NCBI RefSeq assembly: GCF_003369915.1
Contig: NC_046674.1
Location: 11,160,001-11,224,000, forward strand
Reading direction: 5' to 3'
From: Drosophila miranda
Taxonomy: Eukaryota > Arthropoda > Insecta > Diptera > Drosophilidae
DNA length: 64,000 bases
Each line of letters opens with the position of its first letter. Positions within the stretch are counted from its first letter, which is position 1. Positions 12,001-26,000 of this stretch are shown here, piece after piece. Under the pieces are notes generated by a model. It had not been told where the DNA came from. It searched no databases and saw nothing but the letters and a program-made list of their open reading frames with translations. Both the position numbers and the translations under genes were made by a program.

Positions 12001-15000
12001 TGAAGGTGAGGCAGAAGGCGAGGCAGAGCAAGAGATAGCTGACACCCACAAATCACGTGCCCAATTAGCGGGGAAATAAAAATCGACTATCATGAATATA
12101 TGTAGACAGCAGAGATGCAGATACTTGCCACACAGCCACAACTAACAACATTATGCGAAATGAACCACGCTCTCATGGCTATGGAGATTTACCTCGAAAA
12201 GTGTTTGGATCAGATAAGACGCTCTTGATTTCTGGCCAACTGTGGGATCAGCATCAGCCCATCCATCAGCCAAGTGACACATTTCTTGGCTGACAGGCAA
12301 ATGTGTCTTGAGCAGAACTTATCATATTGAAATCTCTTCGGACACTTTCACATGACATGGCCCTGTCAGACTGTTAATATCCAGCAAATATTTGCGCGAA
12401 AGAGGGAACCGGTGGCTGGAGTGACTCACTGAAGTGCTGGGTCTTATGGGATTTATTCTATTTAAATCTGAGATATGTTAGCACTATAGGGGAAGGTATA
12501 ACCTTTATACATACTCGTACGCCAAAGTGGCACCGAAACTACCGAAACTTAGATCAAAAGTTCTACGCGCTCTTCTATGCGATTCTCAAAGTACGCAGCT
12601 TAGGAGAAGTGGTTCTGCGATTTGGCAATATTTGACAATTGAAATGAGTTCAGCCCATACTTACTAGTATATACGTAGTATCATTTTATCTCTATAAACT
12701 CCAGCATAGCCCCTTCATATCCGTTTGGTAGTAAATATTATCACCTGTTCATTAATAATATTTATTTATCAATCATACTATGAAATGTTTAATTGATATT
12801 TTAGTACCCATTGGAAAATTCGAGGGAATCTTTTGGGAAGCAAAAGATACAAACATATGTATATGCAGAATAAATCAGAAGCACTCATCTACTGTCTCCT
12901 CTAAAGCCCAAGACAAGCTCATTCAACGTTATTTTTTGAGGCTAAGGCCCCACTCAAAGTGTTGTCTGCCTTTCAACAATCTGACAACACAGAAATCGCG
13001 ATAAGAACACAAATAAGAACAGTAATAATAATAATAACTGAGAGCAAATAGTGTACATATTAGTGGATTACGCCATATAGAGTTGTACTTAATGAACAGT
13101 CAGACAACTGCTTGGCCCATTCCCATTCCAGAACCCATCCCAGACCCCATCTCAACGAGGCCCCCTGCCCAGATTTGGGTGCTGCCATCAGCTGATAACT
13201 GATAACCGAGTTATCTGAAATGAAATATAATACAATATAGTACCACAGACAGGGGCCAGGCCAACCCACACCCAGATATAAAGAGAGGAGGGAACCCTAG
13301 CAAAAGTGGTTCATTTCAGTCATTATCTTGGAGTTTTCGTAGATAAATCGTGCGGCAAGCGGTAAGCGTTGGCGTTCGTGCAGCATTTCGGGCCCTAACA
13401 GAATATTCCCAGCCTATGTAGCGGTTAGAAGTGTCCGTTCCGCGTGTCTCTCCACTCTCCAGCCTTGATTGATCGCAGCCGTCCCATCCATCAAATCTCC
13501 ATTGGAAACACGATCACTGAACGCTGCCAAATTAGCGTCTATTGGAAATATGAGCAAAGATGATAAGTGTGAGTATTGGCCAAAAGCATTTCGGGACGTG
13601 TGCCGAGGGCCGTGTCCCGTGCCCGTGTCCGGTGTGCCGCATGCCGTAAATTTGAAAGCGAACTTTAGACATGTTATCGGTGGCGTGCTATCGATACCAT
13701 ACCCCCGATTGTGTTGATTACAGCACAGCCGAAAATTGCTAATTTGTCAAAAGAGTGACAACAAATCCACTTCGAGAGACAGAGGACGTGCCAATTTGTC
13801 GACACACTTGTAAAACTAATTAAACGTTTGTCACCAGCCACGTATGTTTCTCTCCCTCTATTGCCCTGGCACTTATCGCTCGACAATCTATCTCTGTTCG
13901 CGTGCGTGTTTGTGCGTGTCTGTGCATGTGTGTTTGGCAAGTGGGCGGTGGGCGTTGGGCCTGGCAGTTAATTTGTTGCCACTTTCCCCGCTGATGAAAG
14001 CTGACAGACAGGGGCCGCTACAATATTCAACGTTTTTTTTTTTATTTCTTTGTTTTTTTTTTGGATGCGACACGCCTGCATCTTGATTTATGGTTGCGCC
14101 ACGCTGACGGTTTTTTATTCCTATGCCACAAAATTCTCAGCTTGACACTCGAGCGGCGTTATGAACGGCACCGCAATTAGCCGGAAAAAAAACAGAGAAT
14201 GGAGAAGCGGGAAAAACGAAAAAGTGAAAAATGAGACCGTTCAGTGGTTTTAAAGTTTCCATCTCACGCGTTACCATGAAACGTGGATCCTGCTGCCCTA
14301 AGCTTAAAGCTTTCGATCGATCGTGAAGGGGAACACCTTCTCCATAAAAGAGCTTTCGTTCAGCAATTTCCATTAGAAGTTAATTTTGGAATAATCGTAT
14401 ATTAATTTAAGGAAAAATGTTTAAACAAGTGGGCTAATTTGGTCACGTAAATGGATTCAATATTAAAACAAGACGAAGCCAGTAATTCCGTTTGAAGGAA
14501 TGTATGTGCGTGACTATGCAGTACTCCAAATATTCTGGTCCTTTGCAGTCTCGCTCCATTGCACTCCTGCTATATATTGCGTATATTGCAACCAATCCCG
14601 CTTTTTTGGCATCGTATATTCCACTCGGCACGTTTTGGATTTGAAATATTTTGATGATGGCAGCGGCGGCCCTCGGATTGATTTCTGAATATTAATGATG
14701 GTCCTTGTAGCAGCAGCTGCACTCCCATGAAGTCGGATCTCTCTGTGCACATGGATAGCGCCGAAGCTCTTGACAGCCCCATAAAAAAATGGTTAAGTGA
14801 AAACGCATCTCTAAATGGCCATCGCATCGTAAAAATCAAATTTATGGTGCATTTTTGCACACTTAAAGCCTGAAAATCGAAGAGCAAGGCGAACGATAGA
14901 GAGAGTTAAGGATTGTGACTGTTATTAAGCATTAAAATCCGGCAGCCAAACCGATATTAGACTGCTGGCGACCGCCGTGGGTGGCGTGCCCTCTGGTCTC

Positions 15001-18000
15001 GGCACGTGACCTCATTATTCGGGTGTCGTAGGCGTTCGTGGGGTATGTTTGGTGTGGGAGCCCTCTACCGTACATTATTCCAAATACGATTTACGCCTTA
15101 ATCTGGTCTGGGAAAGTTTTTTTGCGTCGTAGTTCGTGTTTGACCCTGAAACAGAGCTTCACATATTGAGAACTCTGTGCGGAAATGGTTGATTGTTTGG
15201 TTTTTGGCTTGCATTCTCTTGTTCTGTTATGTTCTCAAACTTTAGGCAATTCATTTTCATTAAAAAGTTGGTTTGCATTGGGGATTGGGGTTGAACGAAC
15301 TAAGGATGCGCTCAATCAAGGATGCAACAAAGACATGGGCGGACAGGAGTCTGTTAACGGATTACAGCTCATTTTTTCCAAAGGGTAGAAAAACCCCAAG
15401 TACGTTTCTTTCTGAATCCACCATTGTAGAGGCGCACGGGAACTCTTTTAATTAGCCGATAATTGGAATCGAATCCCGCGTAAATCCATTTGGAATCTCG
15501 AGTTAATTGTGAATTACGTAAAATCCAATGAAATCGTTGCATAAACGACTTACGTATTTTGCGCCTTGCTGTCCTCCCTCCCGCTCTCCCGCTCTCAGAT
15601 GCCGCCTCCGATAGCAACACACACAAACACTTACGCCCGGGCAAAGAGCCGTGCCGTTTTTCGTCAATTTGTTTTGTTCCACATATTCGCTGAGCCAAAC
15701 AAACGGTTTTTATTCCGCCTGTGTGAGGAAGGGAGATAGATGGTAATGCAAGAGAGACTTCAGCGGTTCCAGTCCAGAGAGAGCTTTGCTTACCCCTCCA
15801 ACATAGAGAGAGAGAGAGAACGAGAAGGAGAGGCGAATCGTGCCTGCTTCCCGTTGCATGCTGCACAAAATGCATTCCTGTTCTTCTTGTTTTTGTTTTT
15901 TCTGCCAAGGTTACGTGAAGGCCTTTTCCTTGTAGGATGTTGTGCAAGGGGCTTAACTATGTACAGGGTGTCTGTGGTAGTCTTTTAGAGGCAATGATTT
16001 GGGCGATGTGTGTGTGTGTGGAAAGTCTTAAAATTTATTTAGATGCAAATAATGTGTACGCTTACAGACAAATTATATATGTACATATATATGTATGTGT
16101 GTACATTTGGAATAATATCCCAAATTTACTTACTTTCTGTTGGCATCAGAAAAACCACAATTAATGTTCCTTTGAACACTTATGATACTCGCATTTCATC
16201 CACAAAAAGCCCCGAAAAGTCCTTGAGAAATAGCGCGAAAAATAAAACGCCAAAAAACACGCGAAACTTATCACGTGAATGCGCTTTACTTTCGCACTGA
16301 CATCGCTGTGAGGAGGGGAGGTGGACCTGAGGGGAAAGAGTGCAGTGCAAGTGACTCTCGCTCTCCGTCTCCGTCTGTGTGGCTCTCTTCGTGTGAAGAA
16401 GAACGTTATGAAAACAGAAGCAGCAACAAAAACAAAACAGATTTGTTGAATGAAATTGCGACGAAGCCACAAACCGAACCGACCTGAACCGAACTGACTC
16501 GAACCCGAAGCCATACGAACACGAGGCGCCATCTAACGGCACCAGAACCGAATGGGGGGCCTATCATGGAGCCAACCACCACCCACCCGAAGCTGCTGCC
16601 AATGTTGCCCTGTCTGCCTGCCTGCCTGCCATTCATGAGGTTCCGCTGGGTGCCGTTCAGTTCAGTTTCGAAGTCGACGCGATTGCCAACAGAAGACGCG
16701 ACGGAAAGTCCGAGTCCCCACTCTGTGGTCTAGTCCCCAACTAACAACCAACCTATCGCTATCTCCACTATCCGGCTATCAGCTCCGAAGTTAAGATTCC
16801 GGGCAGTGAACCTCTTGGCAGAGCGGCGTAATTTCACAAGTTATATGGTAATCGGAGAGATAATGTTAGCCAAAGTTTTGATTGGTTTCACACTGTCCTG
16901 TGTCTGAATGGGCTTAAAGTCCAAGCCCTACTCTGTGTCTGTGCCAGTGCCTGTGTCTGGGTCTGGGTCTGGTTCGAAAGGACTGCTGCAAGACCCCAGA
17001 CGGAGTCTGTTATGTCACTTGTGGTAACAATAGTTGCAACTGCAAAAGACTTTCCATTTGCAATTGGCATTCTATTGGGGCAGGACAGATATGAGTCAGG
17101 TCAGAGCTATTCGCTTGGAAATTTGATAAGACAAATGAGTTTCCCCATCTGATAAACATTTTAAAGCTGTTAAAGCTGTATAGCCAAAAGAATGTTAAGC
17201 ATTCATTCTCACCACCAAACTATAGAATGCCAATATTCCACGCCATATTTATTGGCCTTAAGAGAAATTGTCAGCAAGGCAATACACATATCAAGTGCGA
17301 GGAAACTCCACAAATGACATTTGATGAAAGCCGTCAAGTGTGTGACGCGGAGAGGTCAAAGAAGGAGAAACCTGACCCTGAGGCCAAACAACACATTGGC
17401 ATTTGACCTCAATCAGTCATCAGACCTCAGTTGTGTAATTAATTTCAATTAATACTACTACGAGATGGGGGTTTTGATAGGAGGATTTCCAAAAAGAAAT
17501 CCATGCCGAATCGGGTTAATTATAATCGTTTATACGCTGCTCTGCCAAGATCAACAATAATCATACCCATTATTTGCTATTTTTGAAGTGAAATCTTTGA
17601 GAACTTTTGAAAGTGGATAAACAAATCGCGAACATTACTCATACCCTCCATGCCCCATTGAACGGCAGGGAAAAGACACACAACAAAAAGTACACAAACA
17701 TCCGCAAAAAGTAAAAGTAATAATTGCCAAAGAGCAAAACGAGAGAACATCTTAACAGCCAGATAATCGTACAAATAAACGGGCGTCCAGAGGCACGCTA
17801 AATCTATAAATACCATATAGAACTGCTATATAAAACGGAAAGAAGAACCTAGAGCTACAGAAATGGATCACAAAGAAATCGCAAGTCAAGTGCGAGGTGA
17901 GCTAAGTATGGACATCCGTTTCGATTCTTTAATACCTACTTCAATATTTGTTATTTGTTAAATACACACCGTAAATGTTTTATTCCTAAAAATACTTTCA

Positions 18001-21000
18001 CCCTAATTACATTTTAAGATATTTTCACACTTCAAAGTTGTTAAATATTTACTTTTTTTGATCGTATGTGTACTTTTATGGGTATTTAAATGCTATACGT
18101 GGGGGAGCTCGGTACTTCGCTACTTATCTGTCAGCACAAATCAATAGCACAAGTCTATAATATATAATACGGTGATGCAATCGTCCTGCAGCAGATCGCA
18201 TATTCCCAGCTTTTGCCCGTTAGCTACTCTAGTTTTTTGCTAATGCAATTATCTCCGGGCCGTGTGTTCGCACATTTCTATGGAAGTGCTAACAGAGCAC
18301 ATGATGTTGTGGACATGCCAAAAAATTATCACTGGAAATCTATACTATGTATATGCATGTGCACAATGTTTAAACAAATTGGAGCAGGCGAGCAGGCGAA
18401 GGGTGGGAAGGGGAATGGAAATGGCAACAGGGAGCAGGGCAACAAAGAGTCGTGTGTCATGCCAAATCACCGTCGCCCGTCCGTCCGCCCACACACAAAG
18501 ACAAACTCAAATACAAATACAAACACAAATACAAAAAAAAACACGAGTGGCATTGCCAATCTAATCAACACGATAATTTTGTGTGTTTGTTATTGCGATA
18601 CGCTTCCAGAAGGTGTTAAGAATGAAGTATCTTTTGTTACGTACGCTAACTAATTGCTTAATTAAGCCTATCGATCCCCATAACATATTCAAATGTTCTT
18701 CAAAGCTCTGTACAGTCTGTACTCTCAAGTGCCTTGCTAGAGCTTAATCGCATCTAAAAATCAAATCAATTGTCGATCTGCCAGGGTATCAAAGTATTCG
18801 ACCACCGAAGCTGTACTCTTTTCTTCTTCATATTTGTTTGGTGTTTTTTTTTTGTGGTGATTTGTTGGGAATTACCATAGAATATCTTATCGGTGGGACA
18901 CAGCAACCAAGTCTATTATTGTTTTATATGTTCATTACATTTTCTTATGATTCGACAGGGAGCCCCCTTCTTCATAATTCTCGCGACTGTTGTTCTCCGA
19001 GCGGAAGAACACATTAATGATGGCGGTCAGTGCCTGTGTGTCTTCTGTGACCAACTTTACAAGATACTACCCATAGTATGTATATTCCCAACATTCAGGG
19101 CTCTGTTCGGCTCTTTAACACCCTCAAGTACACACGCTACCCCATTCTGGAGGGCGGGAATGTTCGCGTGTGTGTGACAAATAGAGGAACTCGAACACCT
19201 ACATACGTCCTCTTCAAATTGACACGTTTGAAGTGTTGGAAAGCGCGCGCGAAATGTTCAAGCATGGCCCTTTGTTTCGAATAATTTAATTCTTGTGCCG
19301 ACATGAAAGGGGATTAACAGGGTTTACTGTCAGGCAGGGCAGGCTATAAATAGATATTGAAATTCGCAATGCAAGATGAAAATCCAGACCATAAACCAGA
19401 GCAAATGTAGGCAAAAGGCAAAAAAGAAAACTTCCGCTTCTGCAGAGATTCAATCAAGGTCACGGCCCCACAGTTTGGTAGCACTGAACCAGAAAGATTC
19501 CAAAGGTTATTTGGGCTATAATCTGAAAGGTTACATGGCAATAAATTACATATAATATCTGTATGAACCATAACCTTGAACGAATTCCAAGATGAGACCA
19601 CCATCAGCGGCATTTCCGCCGAATAAACGGCTTTCTAGCCACTATAAACCACAATTCATGGCCACTCTGGTTTATGCATACAGCCACATACCCATACCCA
19701 CACCCATACCAGCCCAGCTCTTGGAAAATCTTCTGCCAATATTCGTATGTGTGGGTGGATTGGTAAAGTTTCTACTTTTAACTTTTAAGCGTTATTTACG
19801 ACTACAGCACAACCAGTGTGCAGTGGAAGGTGCAATTTAGGGTCCCATGTCCTACATGTCGTGTGTGGGCTTGGCTTGTGGAAGTGTTGGCAAGTAAGTT
19901 TGTTTTTCCAACTCAATTACACTCCACTCCCCAAATGAGACCCGTGGGAAGAGAATGGGAAACCCCCAAAGAGCCCCCAGAGGGCAATGCAATGCAATTA
20001 TCAAGTTCATTGACAACGGACAACGGACCGAAAACCTAAACAGACAACAAGGAGCTAGACAAACAAGAAGTGTTTTAAGGACAAAGTTTGATGGCTTAAA
20101 TGCAGCAGCAAACAGGGGAAAACGACTCAAATTGCAGTCTCCCAGGGACATCGGGATGCTGGTCCTGGCGCTGTCCCTTCAATTAGTTCCGTGCGACACT
20201 TACAGATTGCAAACTTTCTGCCTGAGCGCACTTTCACTTTGCCTTGAAATGAGGGACACGCAGCACGGAGCACGGAGCATGGAGCACGAAGCAGAGAGCA
20301 GGGAGCTCTAAGCGAGAGGAAAGGTCTTTGTCCTAAGCTAATATTGCAATTAAAAACTTTTCTTAATTCTGTGCCAGAATCATACATATATATCTAGTGA
20401 ATGTAGGATATAGGGATAGGGATAGGGATAGCTTGACATTTGCTCCACGTTGCCATCACTAATTTGCGATGACATTTTGTTGGCTCAGAAATCGATAAAC
20501 GCATCACATTCACAAGTGACACAACAGCAAATTCGAATTTATTTGACTACAACTTAACTAGATGTCAATCACATGTGTGCCTCAATATGGGGGCAACGGG
20601 CAACCTCAATATGTTCCACTTCTCTGACACCTGTCAGCAGTGCTACCAGACGCAGCAACGTAAAATATTGTGTCAATGTGTCAATATTTGAAGAATAAAC
20701 ACGTGTGCAATTACAAACTATACAAGTGCACACACACACAGGTGCAGGCACCACCACAGGCACACCCACCGGCTGGGGCAGGGGTACAGGCACACATCGG
20801 GCCACTCGACAAAGCCAAGGCAACGGAAGTGCTCCACATTCCGTAAGAGCGAGGAAAAGCGGGGGCAGGTAAGTGGAAGAGACATGGCCCAAAGCAATTT
20901 ACATGCAATTTTCGCATATCTTCTTCCCTTCTTCCTTCCATGCCACCGGAAGCCGCCAAGGAACGGGGTGGTTGGCAGCTCAGGGTGGTACGAATTTTAA

Positions 21001-23011
21001 GATGTTTTCCAGTGCCTCAGCCTTAAGCTCTTTTCCTAGCCTTGCGTTTCCCTATCACAATATTCATGACCCAAATTGCATAGTATTTATCCAAATTACG
21101 AACCAAATTGCGCAGAAAGTTAAGCGCGATTGGAAAAATTATCAGTCTTAGCTGAACGTCCATATTTATTGGGATTTGCAGCCAGCCAACTGCAAGTTTG
21201 ATCGATTTGGCATTGGGGCCAAAAGTGAGACGCAGATGGCAGCAGTAGCAAAGGCAGGGGCGCGGAGACAGCAACTTTTTATGGCCGCAAAGCATCGACT
21301 AAGCTCTTGTCTTGGCATGCCACAGAGAAGGCCGCGACAAGGCCTTAATTATTGTACAAGGCCCCGCCCAGAATGAGAGTTTAAGCCAGTTCATGGAACG
21401 ATTATATCGCCACACACATATCAAATGGGAGGAGCTGCTCCCCCATTGAGCTACATATGCTTTTCCAACATTTTATGACATTTAACAGCTGCAATAACAA
21501 ACCAAAAGAGGGTTTCCTCCCAAATCTCTATTTTCTGTGTCGCATTTCCACAGCAAACACTCTTTTCTGACACATTTCCGTTTCAGGGTAACACTTTCGA
21601 CGCAATTTGTTGCCCTTTAATATGCATATAAATACTCACTTAAGGCTTGCTTATAGTTTTGTTCGCCCACACGACGCATACGTAATATTGTGCGCGGGAA
21701 AACCGAACTTCCGGCGTCAAAATTTTAATGAAATATTATGAACCACTGCTCAATTGCTGTTTCCGACAAATTAAACGGAAAATTTACATATATTCCATTA
21801 TTTATTCAATAGTTCTCTAATATGAAATATCTTTCCAGATCTACGCACAGCATTCGATCTATTAGACAGAAACCGTGACGGACGCGTCACCGCCAACGAG
21901 CTTCAGTTTATGCTCAAGAACCTGGGCATAAATGTGCGTGATGAAATCATACACGATCTCATCCGTGAGGCGAGCCATTCAGGTAAGTGCCACTCAACAG
22001 CAACAGCAAAGAGCAACAGCAACAAAGTGCTTGCTTGCCACTTCAGGCCCTTCTTCTCTGTGACAAAAAGCCCACCTGTGGACACTGAGTGCAACAGTTA
22101 GTCCCTTCCTATGAGAGCTGGTACAGCTGGTCTGCAGGGCTCTTTAATAATTCAAGCTACGCTGAAAGGCAGTGCGAAGGCGGACTGGAAACCGTAATTA
22201 AGACCAGCCGAGCATGTCAAGTGGTTTTGCTGTCATTTAATCAAGTTTAGACTTGGCCGAGCGTCCCTCTGCAGGTGAAATGTGGTTGCTTTTGTTCTCG
22301 TGGAACTCTCCAGGCCTGACATTTCCCTTGGACATCAGGAATATCAAATAAAAGCAAAGTTTAATCTAAGAATAACAGGAAGAAATAACTTTATTGCATG
22401 CGGCCCCAATAAGTATGCTAGGAAATATTCGAGTACCCTCTCCTTTTGGCGTACTGTCGTATATTGAGCTTGGGGTAATTTATGTCACAGTTTTAAGATA
22501 TATTCGGTGCAGGCGATAGCCAAATTCGAGTAATTTGGTTACTGATTCCTTTGATTTGTATCCGCAAAATTATATCAGAGGGTATCTTTTAGTGAGATAA
22601 ACTGAACTAAACCGTCTTGTATTATTTGTAGACCGGATAAGTCGCAAGACTTGGTCCATCCGCCTTAAGCCGATTTGTTGCAGTGCCACGCCGGTCCGGA
22701 AGTTTTCTTATTTAATTTACTTGTTAGAAAAATGCTATTTTCCACGGCCATGAATATGAGTAGCACTCTGTGGGAGTGTGGCAGTGTGGCAGTGTGGGTG
22801 CTGCTATCTTATTGCATTCTTGGCCGGCCTGTGGAAAGTGTACCCTATTTACTCTACATGTCAGCTCTTCTTTTTTTTCGTAGCATATGTCTTGCATATT
22901 TTTCAATCAAATTAGGGCAACCTGTCAGAAAATTAAATTTGCATTAAAATGCTTGTTTGTTGTCTAGACGAATACGTATTCATGTCAGGATACATCAAAA
23001 TGTATCCTTCC

Positions 23012-23048
<37 letters not shown>

Positions 23049-26000
23049 CAGTATTGGCGAGTGCATGATGGGGGCATGGCCTTCAGGCTCGTTTGTGTCA
23101 AGTGTGTCGGCAGCAAATTGAATTCCATTCAAGCGCCTTTTGGTCCAGGTAACTTCAATATTTGCCCGATGCATTAGGAGCCTTATCGATGGAGGCTTTC
23201 CAGCAAATTCTGTTAATTTAAAGGAGGTCACGTACACTGATAAGGCGGTGGAGCATTGGAGCTATGGAGCAGATGTCACGGACATTTATCATATAAAAGC
23301 AGGCAACTGTTGCTGACAGCCACTGCCCACACCGAGGCATATATAGCAGCCAGGAAGATAGAGAGAGAGAGAGAGAGATAAATCGTGGGGAGAGACCTGT
23401 TTTGATGACTGCCACCGGCAGACAAATGTTGCGGCACTAACGCCCCGAGTTTCGTATAGGCACATGTGCCTTGTCTATAGATATCCTGCAAGCATACAAC
23501 AATCCAGAACGCGAACACAGGCAGCGACACGTGCGCGACAGACGGTATGGAAAAATGGTTGGATATCTGTACTGTTGCCTATAATGAAAGACAAAAACAG
23601 AGCTGTGGTGTTAGCTGTGTCAAAACCAGACTTGGCAACACTATCGTTTGCCATTTCTGAGCTTATCAACACTGGTAGCCCTGCTCAACACTGGTTTTTT
23701 CTCCTAATGTGCAATAATAATAGAGACTCAGATTTCTAGAAAACTCAGTCAATAGAATGCTATTAGAGAGGTTTATTCTGTCCAGCAAGGATAGCACATT
23801 AGAATTCTCTAACAAGTTTCTGTATCGGAAAATGTAAAACTTTTAAAATCGTATTCTAAAACGGCCTTTGAACCGCATCTCATAAGTAACCAAAGAACAT
23901 AACCGGCTACCAATAACCCGAGAAGTGGCGAACAAACTGCTCAAGAATGTCCTGAGTTTGGCCCCAAGACAAAGACACACTTGCCTTTGTCTCCCCATAA
24001 AGTTTTTGTTTGTCTTTTTGATTTCGATTAAGGCCAAAAGCTGTTGAATGCGCACTTTACGGCTTCATTAACATTCCTTACCTATCTCCCTATCTCCCTA
24101 CCTCCCTACCTCCCGCCCTCAAAGGGCCGGCATGACTGTGATTTGGAAGTTCTGACGCTGCCAAATGGACACCTGGCTGCGGTCCTTATTTATGCGTGTC
24201 TTTATGGGGCTGGGTCGGGCCAGGAGCATTCAACAGTTTTCCTTTTTCTGCTTTCTACCCCTGACTAGGGTCAATTGTGGGGTCAGGTCAGGTCAGGTCA
24301 GGTTGGGCAACACCATTGATAATTTATGTGCGCCGAGACTAAGCCTGGACACTGGTCGGCGTTTAAAAATAATTGTCGATGCTTTCAGGCTACAATGAAA
24401 TTAATTTCAGGCTCTATTCGAGGCCAGCTGATTTTCTCGTGTTGTTGGCACAGATGCGGCAGCGATTTTGTGGTGGACATAAAGCCATAAACGACAGCCG
24501 CGAGCCATTAAATTTCCGATTTGCCAGTGGTTAAGTGTCAAAGGCAGGCCCATGGGGAGAGGCCATGTCATGTTAAATTAGTTTGCCCCTGGCCATTGGA
24601 CAGCAGTGTGTGGAGTGGAGACCGCAGTTCGAAAGCAGAACAGAACGTTTTTCCCATTAGCAACAACTGTCGGGCAACCACCACCAGCCACCCACCACCC
24701 ACCACCTACCACCCGCCACCCTTTCAAGGCCGATTTCAAATGGAAATGAAGCTCTAATCGAATCACAATGAAGAGGCCACCGGGAAATCTGCACAAGTGG
24801 CAGCCCCCAATTGGAGGGCAGCCCTTGGAAAGGGCCCAAATTAAATACAGCTTAAAATACCAAGGAAAAGCCGAGAAATTCCCCGAACGTTTGGCCGAAT
24901 ATTGCAGACCAAGTGAAATGGAAATGGGAAATGGCTGCTTCAGTAATAAAGAAATCCCCCAAAATGGGCAACCGACAGAAAGTGAGTTTTTCCAAACGAA
25001 ATGCTCGTAAAGAAGGGCTGGGGCCAGAGGGAAAAGAGAGGAGCAGCTTTGGGGCTGCAGCTAAGTTCAAAGTTCAGTTTGAGCCTTGAACTGCATTCCT
25101 GGCAGACAGCAGACAGCAGCCAGCAGCAAATCAGAAGGAATTCCTTTCAAAACAAAACATTGCGCATACGCAACGTTGGTCAGGGACAAGTGGACAGAAA
25201 CATTGGAGAATGCTTTGGGCCAGATTTAATTAATGGCTAAACTACAAGGTAATTTATTTGCCATCACAGACAGCCATTGGCTTGTCTGGAAATGGGTGTG
25301 TGTGTGCCTGTGTGTGTTAGCCAACTTTTATTGCATGCTTTACTACCAGCTCAAATGTGTCCAAATTACACGTACCCGGAGGGTGGAAGGGCCTTCCAAT
25401 CCGCAAAGCAACAATCAAACAGGAGCCACACACAGACATGCCAACCACCTTCCTCCCCCCACCGCTCCACTGTGCCGTGCCGTTCTGACTTCCGTTTCCG
25501 CTGGCATGAGGTCAGCCGTGGCAAACAGGAATGGGACCAGCAACAGCAACAGCAAAGCAAAGCCACAGTCACAGCAACAGAAGCATCAGCCAGCCAGCAG
25601 CAGGTACATTTTGCCAATAATTGATTACATTTTGGCATGAAGTTGGTGCCACACAACAACACCTGCTCCTACGTGGCACTCCCCTGTGGCATTGATTTGT
25701 GCCCCGACGAGATGCACTGCCACAACCGCAGTTGCAAGTTGTCGTTGCCTGGCAGACTCTAAATGGGATGAGATGGGTTGAGATGGGTTGAGAGGTAATG
25801 AACAGCAAATGAATCTGTGATTGGCAAAAGGGTAATTGAAAATGAGAGCCAAGACTTAGCTAAGCATACCTACTAATTCTACGAGCCGGATATGATGTGG
25901 CCTGAGATGGCAGTCCTGTAGACAATTAGAGTGTTAGTCGAGTAATGGTGTCGATAAGATACACACTTATCGATCATCTCGAACATATAGAGCTCCTTTT

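Noticed and set aside
15369..15947. 192-codon minus-strand open frame
   Set aside because: Low-complexity (GA microsatellite, Arg/Ser-rich), no domain or splice context, inside an Eip63F-1 intron.
16161..16542. Overlapping minus-strand frames of about 120 codons
   Set aside because: Two overlapping frames with Cys/Phe/Arg bias typical of antisense repetitive DNA; no recognisable motif.
16651..16700. Tandem TTCAGT initiator words as another Eip63F-1 promoter
   Set aside because: No attached coding exon with a good donor and no TATA or clear downstream element was found.
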